Shown: positions 44,803 to 54,653, counted from the stretch's first letter. The stretch is DNA of 64,000 nt from Robbsia betulipollinis (GCF_026624755.1 NZ_JAPMXC010000001.1:1646365-1710364), one strand, 5' to 3'. The notes: generated from the sequence alone by a model not told the origin. Program-made: numbers and translations.

Positions 44803-46057
44803 TCGAATCGACGTCTACTACGATGGGTGGGGCGAGCATTGGCGTTGGGGCACGCTCTTGTCCTCGAATGCGATCACGGGGCGTCCGCTGATAGCGTTTG
44901 AATACAGCGCTGAGGCAAAAAGCAAGGGGCTGGAGCTATCGGCCCACCGTCTCCCTTTGAACGGACCCACGCTGCGCAGGGACTTTCCCACCCATCAGAT
45001 GGGACTGCCTGGACCGGTCTACGACGCACTACCTGACGGCTGGGGCATGCTTCTCATGGACCGTTTGTTCAGGAGTCGTGGCCTCAATCCCGCACGTATC
45101 GGTCCTCTGGAACGGCTCGCCTGTATCGGGACCCATGCTATGGGAGCAATGTCGTTCGAGCCGATGGCGACGGAGGTCATCGCGGCGGACCAGGAGATTC
45201 TCCTTGCCCAGTTGGCCGTCGAGGTTCAGGAGGTACTCAATGGCGAAGGTGGGGCATTCTTGCAGAAGTTGCTGCTGATGGGCGGCTCTCCACAAGGTGC
45301 GAGGCCGAAGGCATTGCTTTATCGAGACCCCGGCAGCCAGTCCTTCACCACGGCCGCAGCGCCCGGCTTGGACGCATGGCTGGTGAAGTTTCCCGCCCGA
45401 CAGGAACACCCTGAAGTCTGCGCGATCGAAGCCGTCTACGCTGCATGTTTGCGCGAGTGTGGCATCGAGACGCCGGAGACGCAGCACTTCGATCTCCCAA
45501 ACGGACAGGCTGCCTTCGCCAGCAAACGGTTTGACCGACAAGGCGTCAGTCGGGTGCCGATGCAGAGCCTGGCCGCTTTTACCGGAGCGGACTTCCGGAT
45601 GCCGGGGACGCTGGATTACACCGTTTTCCTGCGCGCAACTCAGATGTGTACCAATGACATGCGCGAGAAAGCCGTTGCGTTCGAGCGGGCGGTCTTCAAT
45701 GTCGTGTTCAACAATCGGGATGATCATGCCAAGAATTTCGCGTACATCATGTCGGCGGCGGGACAATGGAGGCTGGCGCCAGCCTACGATGTCACATTCT
45801 GCGAGGGGCCAGGCGGTTACCATCAAATGAACGTCATGGGCGAGGGCCTGGACATAGGCCGCGAGCGGATGCGCCTTCTTGGCGAGCAGGAGGCGGATCT
45901 TTCCACTCGGGATACCGGCGATGTCATCGATAGGATCCGCGACGTGGCCAGCCGGTTTTCAGCGATGGCCAGGCGCATGTTCCCCGGTCAAATCACGCAG
46001 GAAACCCTGCACACGATTCAAGGCCGCATCGACGACAACCTCCATCGGCTTCGATAA
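44795..46057 (+). CDS. hipA: HipA family serine/threonine kinase toxin
   Basis: A 420-residue HipA-type kinase. In E. coli HipA phosphorylates glutamyl-tRNA synthetase and brings on persistence. The N-terminal subdomain has FPTHQMGLPGPVYDALPDGW. The ATP-binding loop region is GGSPQGARPKALLY, and the catalytic core is FNNRDDHAKNFAYIM with the metal-binding Asp in APAYDVTFC. All core residues seem present, so it should be active. It is coupled to the hipB-like antitoxin gene. The pair sits in a patch of gene fragments with lower GC, consistent with lateral gain. Confidence 0.92.
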   Translation: MPDRIDVYYDGWGEHWRWGTLLSSNAITGRPLIAFEYSAEAKSKGLELSAHRLPLNGPTLRRDFPTHQMGLPGPVYDALPDGWGMLLMDRLFRSRGLNPARIGPLERLACIGTHAMGAMSFEPMATEVIAADQEILLAQLAVEVQEVLNGEGGAFLQKLLLMGGSPQGARPKALLYRDPGSQSFTTAAAPGLDAWLVKFPARQEHPEVCAIEAVYAACLRECGIETPETQHFDLPNGQAAFASKRFDRQGVSRVPMQSLAAFTGADFRMPGTLDYTVFLRATQMCTNDMREKAVAFERAVFNVVFNNRDDHAKNFAYIMSAAGQWRLAPAYDVTFCEGPGGYHQMNVMGEGLDIGRERMRLLGEQEADLSTRDTGDVIDRIRDVASRFSAMARRMFPGQITQETLHTIQGRIDDNLHRLR

Positions 46058-46155
46058 GGCAGGGTAGCCGGCCCGCGAATGGCATCCTTCTACGTGGCGC
46101 GTTCCCGGTATTGCACCACGGTGCAGCCATGTTTCTACATGGCGTGGCGGCCAGA

Positions 46156-48351
46156 TCAGACCGCGCCCACCGTCCGTCGCAGGAAATCGAACACCGTCGC
46201 CCGTTGCCGCGCGATGGTTTCCGGTTCGATGCCCGCGCCGTGGCCGCCCTCGCGGTTCTCCAGATACCACACCTGCGCATGCCCCTGCGCCTGCATGCGC
46301 GCCGCCATCTTGCGGGCGTGTCCCGGGTGCACGCGGTCGTCGGCGCTCGACGTGGTGAACAGCACCGGCGGATACGCGGCGTCTTCGCGCACGTTCTGGT
46401 ACGGCGAATAGGTCAGCAGCACGCGCAGGTCCTCGGGAACGTCCGGGTCGCCGTACTCGTCGATCCACGATGCGCCCTGCAACAGCAGATGAAAACGCGC
46501 CATGTCGAGCAGCGGCACCTCCGACACGACCGCGCCGAACAGGTCCGGGCGCTGCACCAGGCAGACGCCCGTGAGCAGGCCGCCGTTGCTGCCGCCGCTG
46601 ATCGCGAGTTGCGCGGCGGTGGTGGCGCCGGAGTCGATCAGCGACTGCGCGACGGCGATGAAGTCGTCGAAGGCGACCTGACGCTTGCCGCGTTGCGCGG
46701 CACGGTGCCAGTCGGGACCGAATTCGCCGCCGCCGCGGATGTTCGCGACCGCGTAGAGGTTGCCGGCTTCGAGCCAGCCGATGCCCGTGGTGGCGTCGTA
46801 GCGCGGGTCGAGCGCGATTTCGAAGCCGCCGTACCCGTAGAGCAGGCAGGGCGCCGCCGCGCCCCTGACGGCGGCTTCCCGTCCCACCAGCCAGTACGGA
46901 ATCTGCACGCCGTCGGGCGCGCTCGCATGCCGGCGTTCGGCGACCAGTCCCGTGCTGTCGAAGCGGGCCGGCAACTGTGCGAGCAGGTGCCAGGGTGCGT
47001 CGCTGCCCAGGGTGACGTGGAACAGCGATGGGGGCGTGAGGTAGTGCTCGACATAGACCAGCGCGGTGTCGTCGCGGCGAAAGTCGATCGGGCTGACGTC
47101 GCACTGCCCGGCGGGCAGCGCGAGCGCCTGTCCGTGCCATTCGCGTCCGGACCGCGGCGGCGTCCACAGCGTCACGGCCGGCACGCCGTCGTTCGTCGTC
47201 GAGACGACCAGAAAGCGCCGGGACACATCGACGCCGCTCAGCACCTGCCGTTCGCCCGGCGTGAACAGCGCGGCGAAGCGCCGCTCGCCGGCGAGGAAGG
47301 CGTCGCGCCGGATCGCGAGCAGCGAACCGCTCGGGTGCCGTTCGCCGCCCACGCTCCAGGCTTCGCGCGGCGTGATGAAAAGCCAGCCGTCCCAGTGCTG
47401 GAGTTCGGCATGCAGCGGTATGTCGTATTGCCGCCATTCCTGGCTGGCATCGTCGCGCCAGAAATGCATCGCTTCGAAAAAGGTCACCGCGCGCGAGGCG
47501 AGATGCAGGCGGTCTTCCCGGTCATAGTGCGCGTCGGCCACCACGTCGCTTTCCTCGCCCCGGAAAACGACCGGCGCGTCGGCGACGGCCGTGCCGCGGG
47601 TCCAGCGGCGCGCCTCGCGCGGCAAACCCGAGGACGTCAGCGCCGGCGTGGGGGTGTGGGCGCTGTCGTCCCAGCCGACATACACCGTGTCCCGGTCGAT
47701 CCACGAAATGTGATGCTTGCCGACGTCGGGCAGCGTGAAGCCGTCGGCGACGAAGGTCCGCGACGCAATGTCGAATTCGCGCACGATGCACGCGTCCGCG
47801 CCGCCCGGCGAGAGGCGCACGAGCACGCGGTCGTGGTCCGGGCGCAGCATGCTGAAACCCTTGAGCGCCCAGCGGTGCTCGCTGGCGCCCGCCTGGTTCA
47901 GGTCGAGGGCGTCGATGTCGAGGACGACGTCCCAGTTCGGCGTGCCGTCGAGCCAGCTTTGCCAGGGCGTGCGGCGCACGATGCCGAGGCGGTGTTCGGC
48001 GTCCTGCCAGGTGTTGTACGCCCAGTCGCCCACGCGCCAGCAACTGACGATGCGGTCTTCGGCGGTATAGGCGCGCAGCAGCCGCTGGGTCAGCGCGTCG
48101 CTGTCCGGCGTGTGGCCGAAGACCGAATGGGTGCGGTCGTTCTGCGCGTCGAGCCAGCGGCCGACCTCGGGATCGTCGAGGGCTTCAAGGGCGAGATAGG
48201 GGTCGGAAGCGGGCGCGACGGCAGGGTCGGCCGCGGAATCCGTTTCCGAAACAGCGCGTGGGGCCATGTCGAAAGCGGCGGCGGGAACGACGTCGAAGGT
48301 GCCGGAGGCAACGGGCCAGAGGGGGGCGGACGGAGGCGTGGGGACGGGCAT
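46156..48351 (-). CDS. Prolyl oligopeptidase family serine peptidase (S9A)
   Basis: A 731-residue serine peptidase cleaving after proline in short peptides. The N-terminal part is a seven-bladed propeller and the C-terminal third the alpha/beta-hydrolase domain. The catalytic Ser is in AISGGSNGGLLTG, the Asp in TSSADDRVHPGHA and the His in GGHGAGIEPE. GYGGFEIALDP and VANIRGGGEFGPDWH are family signatures. There is no clear signal peptide; the first 40 residues are Ala/Pro-rich. About 60 bp separate it from the following secreted-protein gene upstream. Confidence 0.92.
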   Translation of the reverse strand: MPVPTPPSAPLWPVASGTFDVVPAAAFDMAPRAVSETDSAADPAVAPASDPYLALEALDDPEVGRWLDAQNDRTHSVFGHTPDSDALTQRLLRAYTAEDRIVSCWRVGDWAYNTWQDAEHRLGIVRRTPWQSWLDGTPNWDVVLDIDALDLNQAGASEHRWALKGFSMLRPDHDRVLVRLSPGGADACIVREFDIASRTFVADGFTLPDVGKHHISWIDRDTVYVGWDDSAHTPTPALTSSGLPREARRWTRGTAVADAPVVFRGEESDVVADAHYDREDRLHLASRAVTFFEAMHFWRDDASQEWRQYDIPLHAELQHWDGWLFITPREAWSVGGERHPSGSLLAIRRDAFLAGERRFAALFTPGERQVLSGVDVSRRFLVVSTTNDGVPAVTLWTPPRSGREWHGQALALPAGQCDVSPIDFRRDDTALVYVEHYLTPPSLFHVTLGSDAPWHLLAQLPARFDSTGLVAERRHASAPDGVQIPYWLVGREAAVRGAAAPCLLYGYGGFEIALDPRYDATTGIGWLEAGNLYAVANIRGGGEFGPDWHRAAQRGKRQVAFDDFIAVAQSLIDSGATTAAQLAISGGSNGGLLTGVCLVQRPDLFGAVVSEVPLLDMARFHLLLQGASWIDEYGDPDVPEDLRVLLTYSPYQNVREDAAYPPVLFTTSSADDRVHPGHARKMAARMQAQGHAQVWYLENREGGHGAGIEPETIARQRATVFDFLRRTVGAV

Positions 48352-48414
48352 GGGGCGGCAGGTTCCGAAACGTGCGGGAGTGCGCCGGGGACCTGCCCCG
48401 GAGCCAGAATGATG

Positions 48415-49134
48415 CTATGCCAGGACGGCGCGCCAGTCCACCTCGTGCGCATGGAAGCCTGCCGAGCCGCCACCGCCGGGGAGCCAGGCGCCATGATGCG
48501 TGCGGAAGCCTTCCGCGAGCGAGACCGCGAGCGCATTGTGGGCGCCCGCCATGGTGACCATCGGTCCGGACCGGCGCAGTGCGTCCCCGGCGATCGGGCC
48601 GGGGCGAACGAGGGCGACATGGCCGGCGCGGCGCGGGTCTGGGTTTTCGACCGCCGCCACGACGAGTGCGCCGCGGTTCGCCTGCGTCTGCGCGGCGAAC
48701 GCGTCGGGGAGGGCGCGCCAGCCGCTCGCCGCGGCCTCGGGCGTGTCCAGCCAGCGCACCTGCGCATTGGCGAGCAGGGTCTGGCCGTGCTCCGGCGGGC
48801 GCAGTAGGTAGACGCCCAGACGCATCGCGGCGCTGCCGGCGAAGGCCGAGCAATGGGTATGGGGGCCGCTGCCGGGGCGGGACATTTCGAGCGCGGCGCC
48901 GGTGCGCCAGTCCACCCGATAATCGGGCAGCCAGAGATGATCGACACCGCTGTCGTCGAGGAAGCGCCGCAGGTGCTCGCCATCCTCCGTGACCGGCCCG
49001 CAGCAGGCTGCGCCGTCGGTCCGCGTGTCATTGGCTGGCGCGGGCGCGACGCGCGCGCCGGGAACGGCATCCTCGGCATACGCGCCGACCGGCAGCATGC
49101 AGGAGGCCAGCAGGAGAAACAGACGACGGTTCAT
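48415..49134 (-). CDS. Secreted protein with Cys/His motifs, possibly NlpC/P60- or CHAP-like
   Basis: A 239-residue protein with a clear signal peptide (MNRRLFLLLASCMLPVGAYA). I do not recognise a named family. A Cys followed by a helix-like stretch (THCSAFAGSAAMRLGVYLL) and a later His in a beta context (RAGHVALVRPGP) resemble the Cys-His layout of papain-like peptidoglycan amidases, and GAHNALAVSLAEGF could supply the third residue. A paired Cys-Cys occurs near residue 44. GGAG lies five bases before the ATG. Possible cell-wall or peptide hydrolase; uncertain. Confidence 0.7.
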   Translation of the reverse strand: MNRRLFLLLASCMLPVGAYAEDAVPGARVAPAPANDTRTDGAACCGPVTEDGEHLRRFLDDSGVDHLWLPDYRVDWRTGAALEMSRPGSGPHTHCSAFAGSAAMRLGVYLLRPPEHGQTLLANAQVRWLDTPEAAASGWRALPDAFAAQTQANRGALVVAAVENPDPRRAGHVALVRPGPIAGDALRRSGPMVTMAGAHNALAVSLAEGFRTHHGAWLPGGGGSAGFHAHEVDWRAVLA

Positions 49135-49176
49135 GGGGGCTCCACGGCGGCGGGATGGTCGGCGCGCGGGCAGTCC

Positions 49177-49857
49177 CTACTCGGTGCCGCCCAACTGCTG
49201 CAGGGCATCCGCCGCGCTCTGGTTGCCCTGTTGCAGAGCGATATCGTACGCCGTGTTGCCGCGGGCGTCGCGATGGTTCACGTCCGCGCCATGCGCGACC
49301 AGCGCCGGCATCATCGCGGTGCGGCCGAACAGCGCGGCGAAGGCAAGCGCGGTTTCGCCCGCGTTGTTCGTCTGGTTCAGGTCGCAGTCGGCTTGCAACA
49401 GGTCGCGGGCGATCTCGTCGCGACCGCGAAAAAGCGCGCCCATCAACGCGGTGTTGCCGCGCTTGTCCGCGAGACAGGCGTTCGCATGCGCCTTCAGCAG
49501 GGACGCGAGCGCGTCCCGATGGCCGCGATAGGACGTGAGGATGAGCGCCGTGTAACCGGCGTCGTCCTGGATGTCGAGGGGTTGATGCGCGTCGATCAGC
49601 GCCTGGAGGATGTCGGTGCGGCCCATGCGGGCGGCGGCGAACCACTGTTCGTCGTAATGGACCGCGCCCCCGGCCACCGGCGGCACCGGGGCCGTGGCGG
49701 CCGCAGCGGACGCCGGCGTCGCCGGGGCCATGGCGGCCGTCGGCGGCGCGACGCTCTGGCAACCGGCCAGAACGCTCGCGCCCAGTACTGCCAGGACCGC
49801 CCCGACGCGCGTGAACCGGGTCACGGGGGACCGGGTCCGTGTCGTCGTCGGGCGCAT
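49177..49857 (-). CDS. Ankyrin-repeat lipoprotein (AnkB-like)
   Basis: A 226-residue lipoprotein. The signal ends in the lipobox VLAGC, so the mature protein is anchored by Cys. An Ala/Pro linker is followed by four ankyrin repeats (DDAGYTALILTSYRGHRDAL, DKRGNTALMGALFRGRDEIA, NNAGETALAFAALFGRTAMM, DARGNTAYDIALQQGNQSAA). It starts at the catalase stop: a GTG at 49863 overlaps it, but the ATG at 49857 has GAAGG at good spacing. In Pseudomonas, ankB supports the periplasmic catalase KatB, and the same pairing is seen here. Confidence 0.88.
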   Translation of the reverse strand: MRPTTTRTRSPVTRFTRVGAVLAVLGASVLAGCQSVAPPTAAMAPATPASAAAATAPVPPVAGGAVHYDEQWFAAARMGRTDILQALIDAHQPLDIQDDAGYTALILTSYRGHRDALASLLKAHANACLADKRGNTALMGALFRGRDEIARDLLQADCDLNQTNNAGETALAFAALFGRTAMMPALVAHGADVNHRDARGNTAYDIALQQGNQSAADALQQLGGTE

Positions 49858-49859
49858 GC

Positions 49860-51383
49860 TCACCCTTCGAGCTTGGCGGCCATCGCCTGCACGCGGGAGA
49901 CGTCGGCTTTCAGGCCCTTGGCCACGCGCGTGCCGAACTCCGGATCCGCCTTGTAGAAATACGAGAGTTCGGTGTACTCGTTTTCCTCGTTGGTGATCTG
50001 GCTCATGTCGGTCACCAGGTTCGCGACGAGATCGTGCTTGTCGCTGGCCGACAGCGAGCGATAGCGCTCCCCGGCCTGCACGAATTCCATCTTCTTGGCG
50101 ATCGCGCGTTGCTGCGTGGTGCCCGTCAGCGGCAGTTGCGTCATCCGGTATTCCGGATTCTGCTTCAGGTCCTGGAGCCCGGTCGGATCATAATTGATGC
50201 TGCCTTCCTTCTTGCTGTCCGCGAGTTCACCGGCCTGGTGGTTGTTCGTCACCGGCACGCGCGGCCGGTTGATCGGCAACTGCATGTAGTTCGTGCCCAC
50301 GCGGTAGATCTGCGTGTCCGCATACGAGAACAGGCGGCCCTGCAGCATCCGGTCTTCCGACGGCTCGATGCCCGGCACCATCCGCGACGGTGCGAACGCC
50401 GATTCCTCGGTCGACTCGAAGAAGTTCGCCGGTACCTTGGTCAGCGTCATCGTGCCCACCTTGCGCTCCGGCACGCCCTTCCATTCCTTGGTGTCGTCGA
50501 GCGCGTCGTACGGGAAGTCAGCCAGTTGCGCCGGCTTCAGCACCTGGATCATCAGGTCCCACTTCGGGTCGTCGCCCTTCGCCAGCGCGCCGTACAGATC
50601 GCGCGTCAGGTTGTTGAAGTCCTTGCCCTGCACGACGGGAATCTGGGCCGGCGTCAGGTTCTCGATGCCCTGGCGACTGACCCAGTGGAACTTCACGTAG
50701 TGGATCTCGCCCTTGGCGTTGACCAGCTTGAAGGCGTGCACGCCGAAGCCGTCCATCTTGCGATAGGATGCCGGCGTGCCGCGGTTCGAATACAGCCAGG
50801 TCAGCATCGCCGTGCTTTCCGGACTGTGCGAGAAGAAGTCGAACATGCGGTTCGGATCCTGCAGGTTCGTCACCGGGTCCGGCTTCAGCGAATGGACGAA
50901 GTCCGGGAACTTGATCGCGTCGCGGATGAAGAAGATCGGCATGTTGTTGCCGACCAGATCCCAGTTGCCCTGTTCCGTGTAGAACTTGACGGAGAAGCCG
51001 CGCGGGTCGCGCGCTTCCTCGGGCGAGCCCCCACTGTTGATCACGGTGGAGAAGCGTACGAAGACCGGCGTGGTCTTGCCCGCCTCGAAGACGTTCGCGC
51101 GGGTGAGGTCCGACAAGTCCGCTTCCTCGACGAAATTGCCGAAGGCGCCGGTGCCGCGCGCGTGCACGACCCGCTCGGGGATGCGCTCGCGGTCGAAGCG
51201 CTGCAGCTTCTCGATGAGGTTGCTGTCCTGCAGCAGCACGGGGCCGCCCGGGCCGGCGGTCTGCGAATTCTGGTTGTCTCCCACCGGGGCGCCGTTGTCG
51301 CGCGTCAGGTCCGCGGCATGGGCCGCCGAGGCCGACAGGAACGCGAGGCAGACCAGCGCGGTGATTTTCTTGGTTTTGAACAT
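49860..51383 (-). CDS. katB: Periplasmic haem catalase (KatB-like)
   Basis: A 507-residue monofunctional catalase with a signal peptide (ITALVCLAFLSASAAHA), so it breaks down H2O2 in the periplasm. The distal His74 is in ERVVHARGTGAFG, and the proximal haem-ligand Tyr is in RLFSYADTQIYRVGTNY. Length fits the small-subunit clade. It is translationally linked to the downstream ankyrin lipoprotein gene, as in katB-ankB pairs. The 260-bp region upstream holds two CAATTG palindromes near 51430-51441 and is probably the promoter. Confidence 0.94.
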   Translation of the reverse strand: MFKTKKITALVCLAFLSASAAHAADLTRDNGAPVGDNQNSQTAGPGGPVLLQDSNLIEKLQRFDRERIPERVVHARGTGAFGNFVEEADLSDLTRANVFEAGKTTPVFVRFSTVINSGGSPEEARDPRGFSVKFYTEQGNWDLVGNNMPIFFIRDAIKFPDFVHSLKPDPVTNLQDPNRMFDFFSHSPESTAMLTWLYSNRGTPASYRKMDGFGVHAFKLVNAKGEIHYVKFHWVSRQGIENLTPAQIPVVQGKDFNNLTRDLYGALAKGDDPKWDLMIQVLKPAQLADFPYDALDDTKEWKGVPERKVGTMTLTKVPANFFESTEESAFAPSRMVPGIEPSEDRMLQGRLFSYADTQIYRVGTNYMQLPINRPRVPVTNNHQAGELADSKKEGSINYDPTGLQDLKQNPEYRMTQLPLTGTTQQRAIAKKMEFVQAGERYRSLSASDKHDLVANLVTDMSQITNEENEYTELSYFYKADPEFGTRVAKGLKADVSRVQAMAAKLEG

Positions 51384-51644
51384 GCTTTATTCCATTGTGG
51401 GTGCCGGGCCATTGTTGCCGCCGCAGACAACAATTGTCCAATTGCGGTTCTTCATCGCCGGCATTGACTGTCTATATGACCGCGATAGGGAGCGCATCGC
51501 ATCGCGAGCGGAATCGGCCGGTCGTGCCACCACCACGGAGGGGCGCTTTCATGGGACGATAGTGCCTTGCTTCGCTTCGCCGCCGCCCCGCGCGCCGGCG
51601 CGGCACGGTTTTCCACCGCCTCCAATCCGACACCCTCCTTCACG

Positions 51645-52604
51645 ATGACTGCCTCCTCCGCTCCCCGCCGCCTGAAGATTCTCATCGCCGGTCCCCTGAC
51701 GCCCCGGGTCATGCACGCGCTCGATGCCGCGCACGAGACCGCGCGACTCTGGACCCAGCCCGATCGCGCCGCGTTTCTGGCCGAACAGGGCGCGCAGTTC
51801 GAGGTGCTCGCGACCGGCGGCGCGTATGCCACCGACGCCGCGCTGATCGCCGCGCTGCCGGCCCTGCGTCTGGTCGCCAGTTTCGGCGTGGGGGTCGATG
51901 CGATCGATCTCGACGCCGCGAAGGCCCATGACGTGGCGGTGACCAACACGCCCGGCGTGTTGAACGATTGCGTCGCCGACTACGCGCTCGGCCTGCTGCT
52001 CGCGTTGTCGCGGCGCATCGTCGAGGGCGACCGTTTCGTGCGCGAGGGCCGCTGGCGGCAAACAAAGCTGCCGCTGGGCGCCAAGCTCGGCGGCAAGGTG
52101 TGCGGCGTCGTCGGCATGGGCGGCATCGGCCGCGCCATTGCCAGGCGTGCCGAGGCGTTCGGCATGCAGGTCGTCTACTTCGGCCCGAACCGCAAGCACG
52201 ATCTACCCTATCCGTATTTCGACTCGCTGCCCGCGATGGCCGAGGCGGCCGATGTGCTGATGCTGTCGTTGCCGGGCGGCGCGGCCACGCATCACATCGT
52301 CGACGCCGGCGTGCTGGCCGCGCTGGGGCCGCGCGGGCTGCTGGTGAACGTCGCACGCGGTGGGGTGGTGGATCAGGACGCGCTGATCGCCGCGCTGGCG
52401 AAACGCACGATCGCCGGCGCGGCGCTCGACGTTTTCGCCGACGAGCCGAGCGTGCCCGACGCGATGCTGGCGCTCGACAACGTCGTGCTGTCGCCGCACA
52501 CGGCGAGCGGCACGCACGAGACGCGCGCGGCGATGGGCGATCTGTTGCTCGCCAATATCGCCGCCTTCGCGCGGGGCGACGCGCTGGAGACGCCGGTGGT
52601 GTGA
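51645..52604 (+). CDS. D-2-hydroxyacid dehydrogenase (glyoxylate/hydroxypyruvate reductase type)
   Basis: A 319-residue NAD(P)-dependent dehydrogenase. The dinucleotide loop is GVVGMGGIGRAIARRAEAFG. The catalytic Arg is in VARGGVVD, the Glu in FADEPSVP and the His in LSPHTASGTHE. It likely reduces glyoxylate or hydroxypyruvate to glycolate or glycerate; NADPH preference is suggested by the basic FGPNRKHD after the second strand. The ATG at 51645 is chosen over 51567, whose extra residues are unlike the family. It converges on the aldo/keto reductase gene with a two-base gap. Confidence 0.9.
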   Translation: MTASSAPRRLKILIAGPLTPRVMHALDAAHETARLWTQPDRAAFLAEQGAQFEVLATGGAYATDAALIAALPALRLVASFGVGVDAIDLDAAKAHDVAVTNTPGVLNDCVADYALGLLLALSRRIVEGDRFVREGRWRQTKLPLGAKLGGKVCGVVGMGGIGRAIARRAEAFGMQVVYFGPNRKHDLPYPYFDSLPAMAEAADVLMLSLPGGAATHHIVDAGVLAALGPRGLLVNVARGGVVDQDALIAALAKRTIAGAALDVFADEPSVPDAMLALDNVVLSPHTASGTHETRAAMGDLLLANIAAFARGDALETPVV

Positions 52605-52606
52605 TC

Positions 52607-53479
52607 TCAAAGGTCGTCCAGATCCGCCAATGCCTGCGCATCGAGTTCGAGTGCGCCCGCCGCAATGTTCTCGCGCAGATGCGCAAGCGACGCGGTGCCC
52701 GGAATGACCAGGATGTTCGGCGCGCGCCGCAGCAGCCAGGCCAGCGCCACCTGCATCGGGGGAACCCGCAGCGCGGCGGCCACGCGCGTGAGCGTGTCGG
52801 ACTGTAGCGGCGAGAAGCCGCCGAGCGGGAAAAAGGGCACATAGGCGATGCCCTGCGCCGCGAGCGCATCGATCAACGCGTCGTCGCCGCGATGGGCGAG
52901 GTTGTAGTGATTCTGCACGCAGACGATATCGGCGATGCGCTGTGCCTCGGCGACCTGCTGCGCGGTGACCTGGCTCAGGCCGATATGGCGGATCAGGCCG
53001 TCGCGCTGGAGCCGTGCGAGCGTCTCCAGTGCCTCGCCGAGCGGTTTGCCCTCCGGCGCCTCCAGACCCGGCGCGCGCAGGTTGACGACGTCCAGTGCGT
53101 CCAGCCCGAGCCGGCGCAGATTGTCGTGCACCGCGTCGACCAGTTCGCGATCGGCGTGCGCCGGCAGCCAGGACCGGTCCGTGCCGCGTCGGAACCCGAC
53201 CTTGGTGACGATCGTCAGGTCCGCCGGGTAGGGATGCAAAGCCTCCCGGATGATCTCGTTGGTGACATGCGGCCCGTAGAAATCGGCGGTATCGATGTGA
53301 TTGACGCCCAGCGCGACGGCCTCGCGCAGTATCGCGATCGCGCTGGCGCGGTCGGCGGGCGGCCCCCATACGTGGGGCCCCGCCAACTGCATCGCGCCAT
53401 AGCCGATGCGGTTGAATGTCTTTGCGGTGTGTGCCGGGGTGAAGCGGTGACGGCTGGGGGAATAGGCGGACATGGGCAT
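52607..53479 (-). CDS. Aldo/keto reductase
   Basis: A 290-residue NADPH-dependent (alpha/beta)8-barrel oxidoreductase. Active-site elements are GVNHIDTADFYGPHVTNEII (Asp and Tyr), LTIVTKVGFRRGTD (Lys) and a pocket position usually His occupied in VNLRAPGLE. The cofactor end is ILVIPGTASLAHLRENIAA. Substrate unknown. It is divergent from a LysR-type gene, a layout typical of a regulator and its target. Starts at 53479 or 53473 are equally possible; neither has a good Shine-Dalgarno. Confidence 0.9.
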   Translation of the reverse strand: MPMSAYSPSRHRFTPAHTAKTFNRIGYGAMQLAGPHVWGPPADRASAIAILREAVALGVNHIDTADFYGPHVTNEIIREALHPYPADLTIVTKVGFRRGTDRSWLPAHADRELVDAVHDNLRRLGLDALDVVNLRAPGLEAPEGKPLGEALETLARLQRDGLIRHIGLSQVTAQQVAEAQRIADIVCVQNHYNLAHRGDDALIDALAAQGIAYVPFFPLGGFSPLQSDTLTRVAAALRVPPMQVALAWLLRRAPNILVIPGTASLAHLRENIAAGALELDAQALADLDDL

Positions 53480-53657
53480 TTTCTGGGGAGATGGCACGCT
53501 CGCGCGTGGCGGTGAGTCGGGGGTATCGGGGCGCGTGTCGTGGGTGCGTGCCCCGGTGACAGCACTGTAGCCTTCCCGGTGCTGTGTGATAATCGGCTCA
53601 ACGCGGCACGGCCTGTGCGCCGTTACGCACAATGGTGCACAACCACAGACATCCTGC

Positions 53658-54581
53658 ATGACGACGGCGTCCTATTCGATCGCCGACCTGTCGACCTTCG
53701 CGCTGGTCGCCCGGCACAAAGGCTTTCGCCAGGCGGCACGCGCCACCGATCAGTCGGCCTCCGCGCTCAGCGAGGCGGTGCGCCGCCTGGAAGGGCAACT
53801 CGGCCTTCGCCTGCTGGACCGGACCACGCGCAGCGTCTCGCCCACCGAGGCCGGCGCACGGCTGCTGCTGCGCCTGACGCCCGCGCTGAGCGAGGTCCGC
53901 AGCGCCGTCGACGTACTCAACGACCTGCGCGACACGCCGCGTGGCACACTCAAGCTGAACGTACCGGTGATCGCCGCGCGGTATTTCCTGTCGCCGATCG
54001 TCGAAGCCTTCATGACGACCTATCCCGATATCACCGTGGAGATCGTCGTCGACAACAATTTCGTCGATATTGTCGCCAGTGGCTGCGATGCGGGCATTCG
54101 CTACGGCGAGCGGCTCGAGCAGGACATGATCGCGGTTCCCATCGGCCCGCGCACGCAGCGTTTCGCGGTCGCGGCGGCGCCCGCCTATCTGGCGCGCCGC
54201 GGCATGCCGGCGCATCCCGGCACGCTGCTGGAGCACGCCTGCCTGCGCGGCAAGTTTCTCAGCGGGGCCGTCTACGCGTGGGAATTCACGCGCGCCGGAC
54301 AGACGGTGAGCATCGCGCCCGAGGGTCCCCTGACCGTGACGCCGACCGGCGCGGACATGGCCGTGAGCGCGGCGGTGGCGGGGCTGGGCATCGTGTATCT
54401 GTTCGAGGAATGGCTCGCGCCGTATCTGCAGGCGGGACAGCTCGTGCCGGTGCTGGAGGACTGGTGGCCGACGTTTCCGGGGCCATTCCTGTACTTTTCC
54501 GGGCGGCGCCATTTGCCGGCGCCGCTGCGCGCGTTTGTGGATTTCATCCGGGCGTGGGAGGCGAAGGGGGTGGCTTCTTGA
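53658..54581 (+). CDS. LysR family transcriptional regulator
   Basis: A 307-residue LysR-type regulator. The N-terminal winged helix reads SIADLSTFALVARHKGFRQA then ARATDQSASALSEAVRRLEG, and the effector domain includes GTLKLNVPVIAARYFLSPIV and GCDAGIRYGERLEQDMIAVP. It probably controls the divergent aldo/keto reductase. A diverged, internally deleted copy of its upstream region and C terminus lies at 55424-55576. The ATG at 53658 is the usual LysR start; codons upstream extend into the promoter. Confidence 0.92.
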   Translation: MTTASYSIADLSTFALVARHKGFRQAARATDQSASALSEAVRRLEGQLGLRLLDRTTRSVSPTEAGARLLLRLTPALSEVRSAVDVLNDLRDTPRGTLKLNVPVIAARYFLSPIVEAFMTTYPDITVEIVVDNNFVDIVASGCDAGIRYGERLEQDMIAVPIGPRTQRFAVAAAPAYLARRGMPAHPGTLLEHACLRGKFLSGAVYAWEFTRAGQTVSIAPEGPLTVTPTGADMAVSAAVAGLGIVYLFEEWLAPYLQAGQLVPVLEDWWPTFPGPFLYFSGRRHLPAPLRAFVDFIRAWEAKGVAS

Positions 54582-54653
54582 GATTGCCTGGTCTGGTGTA
54601 CGTGAGGCAAGCCCCGGCGGGGCGGGCGTGGCGCATGGGAAAAGAAAATAAGC

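Noticed and set aside
46113-46142. Two adjacent palindromes after hipA (GCACCACGGTGC and CCATGT-TTCT-ACATGG)
   Set aside because: No T-run and no repeat of the pattern elsewhere; could be chance or a weak terminator, not enough to call.
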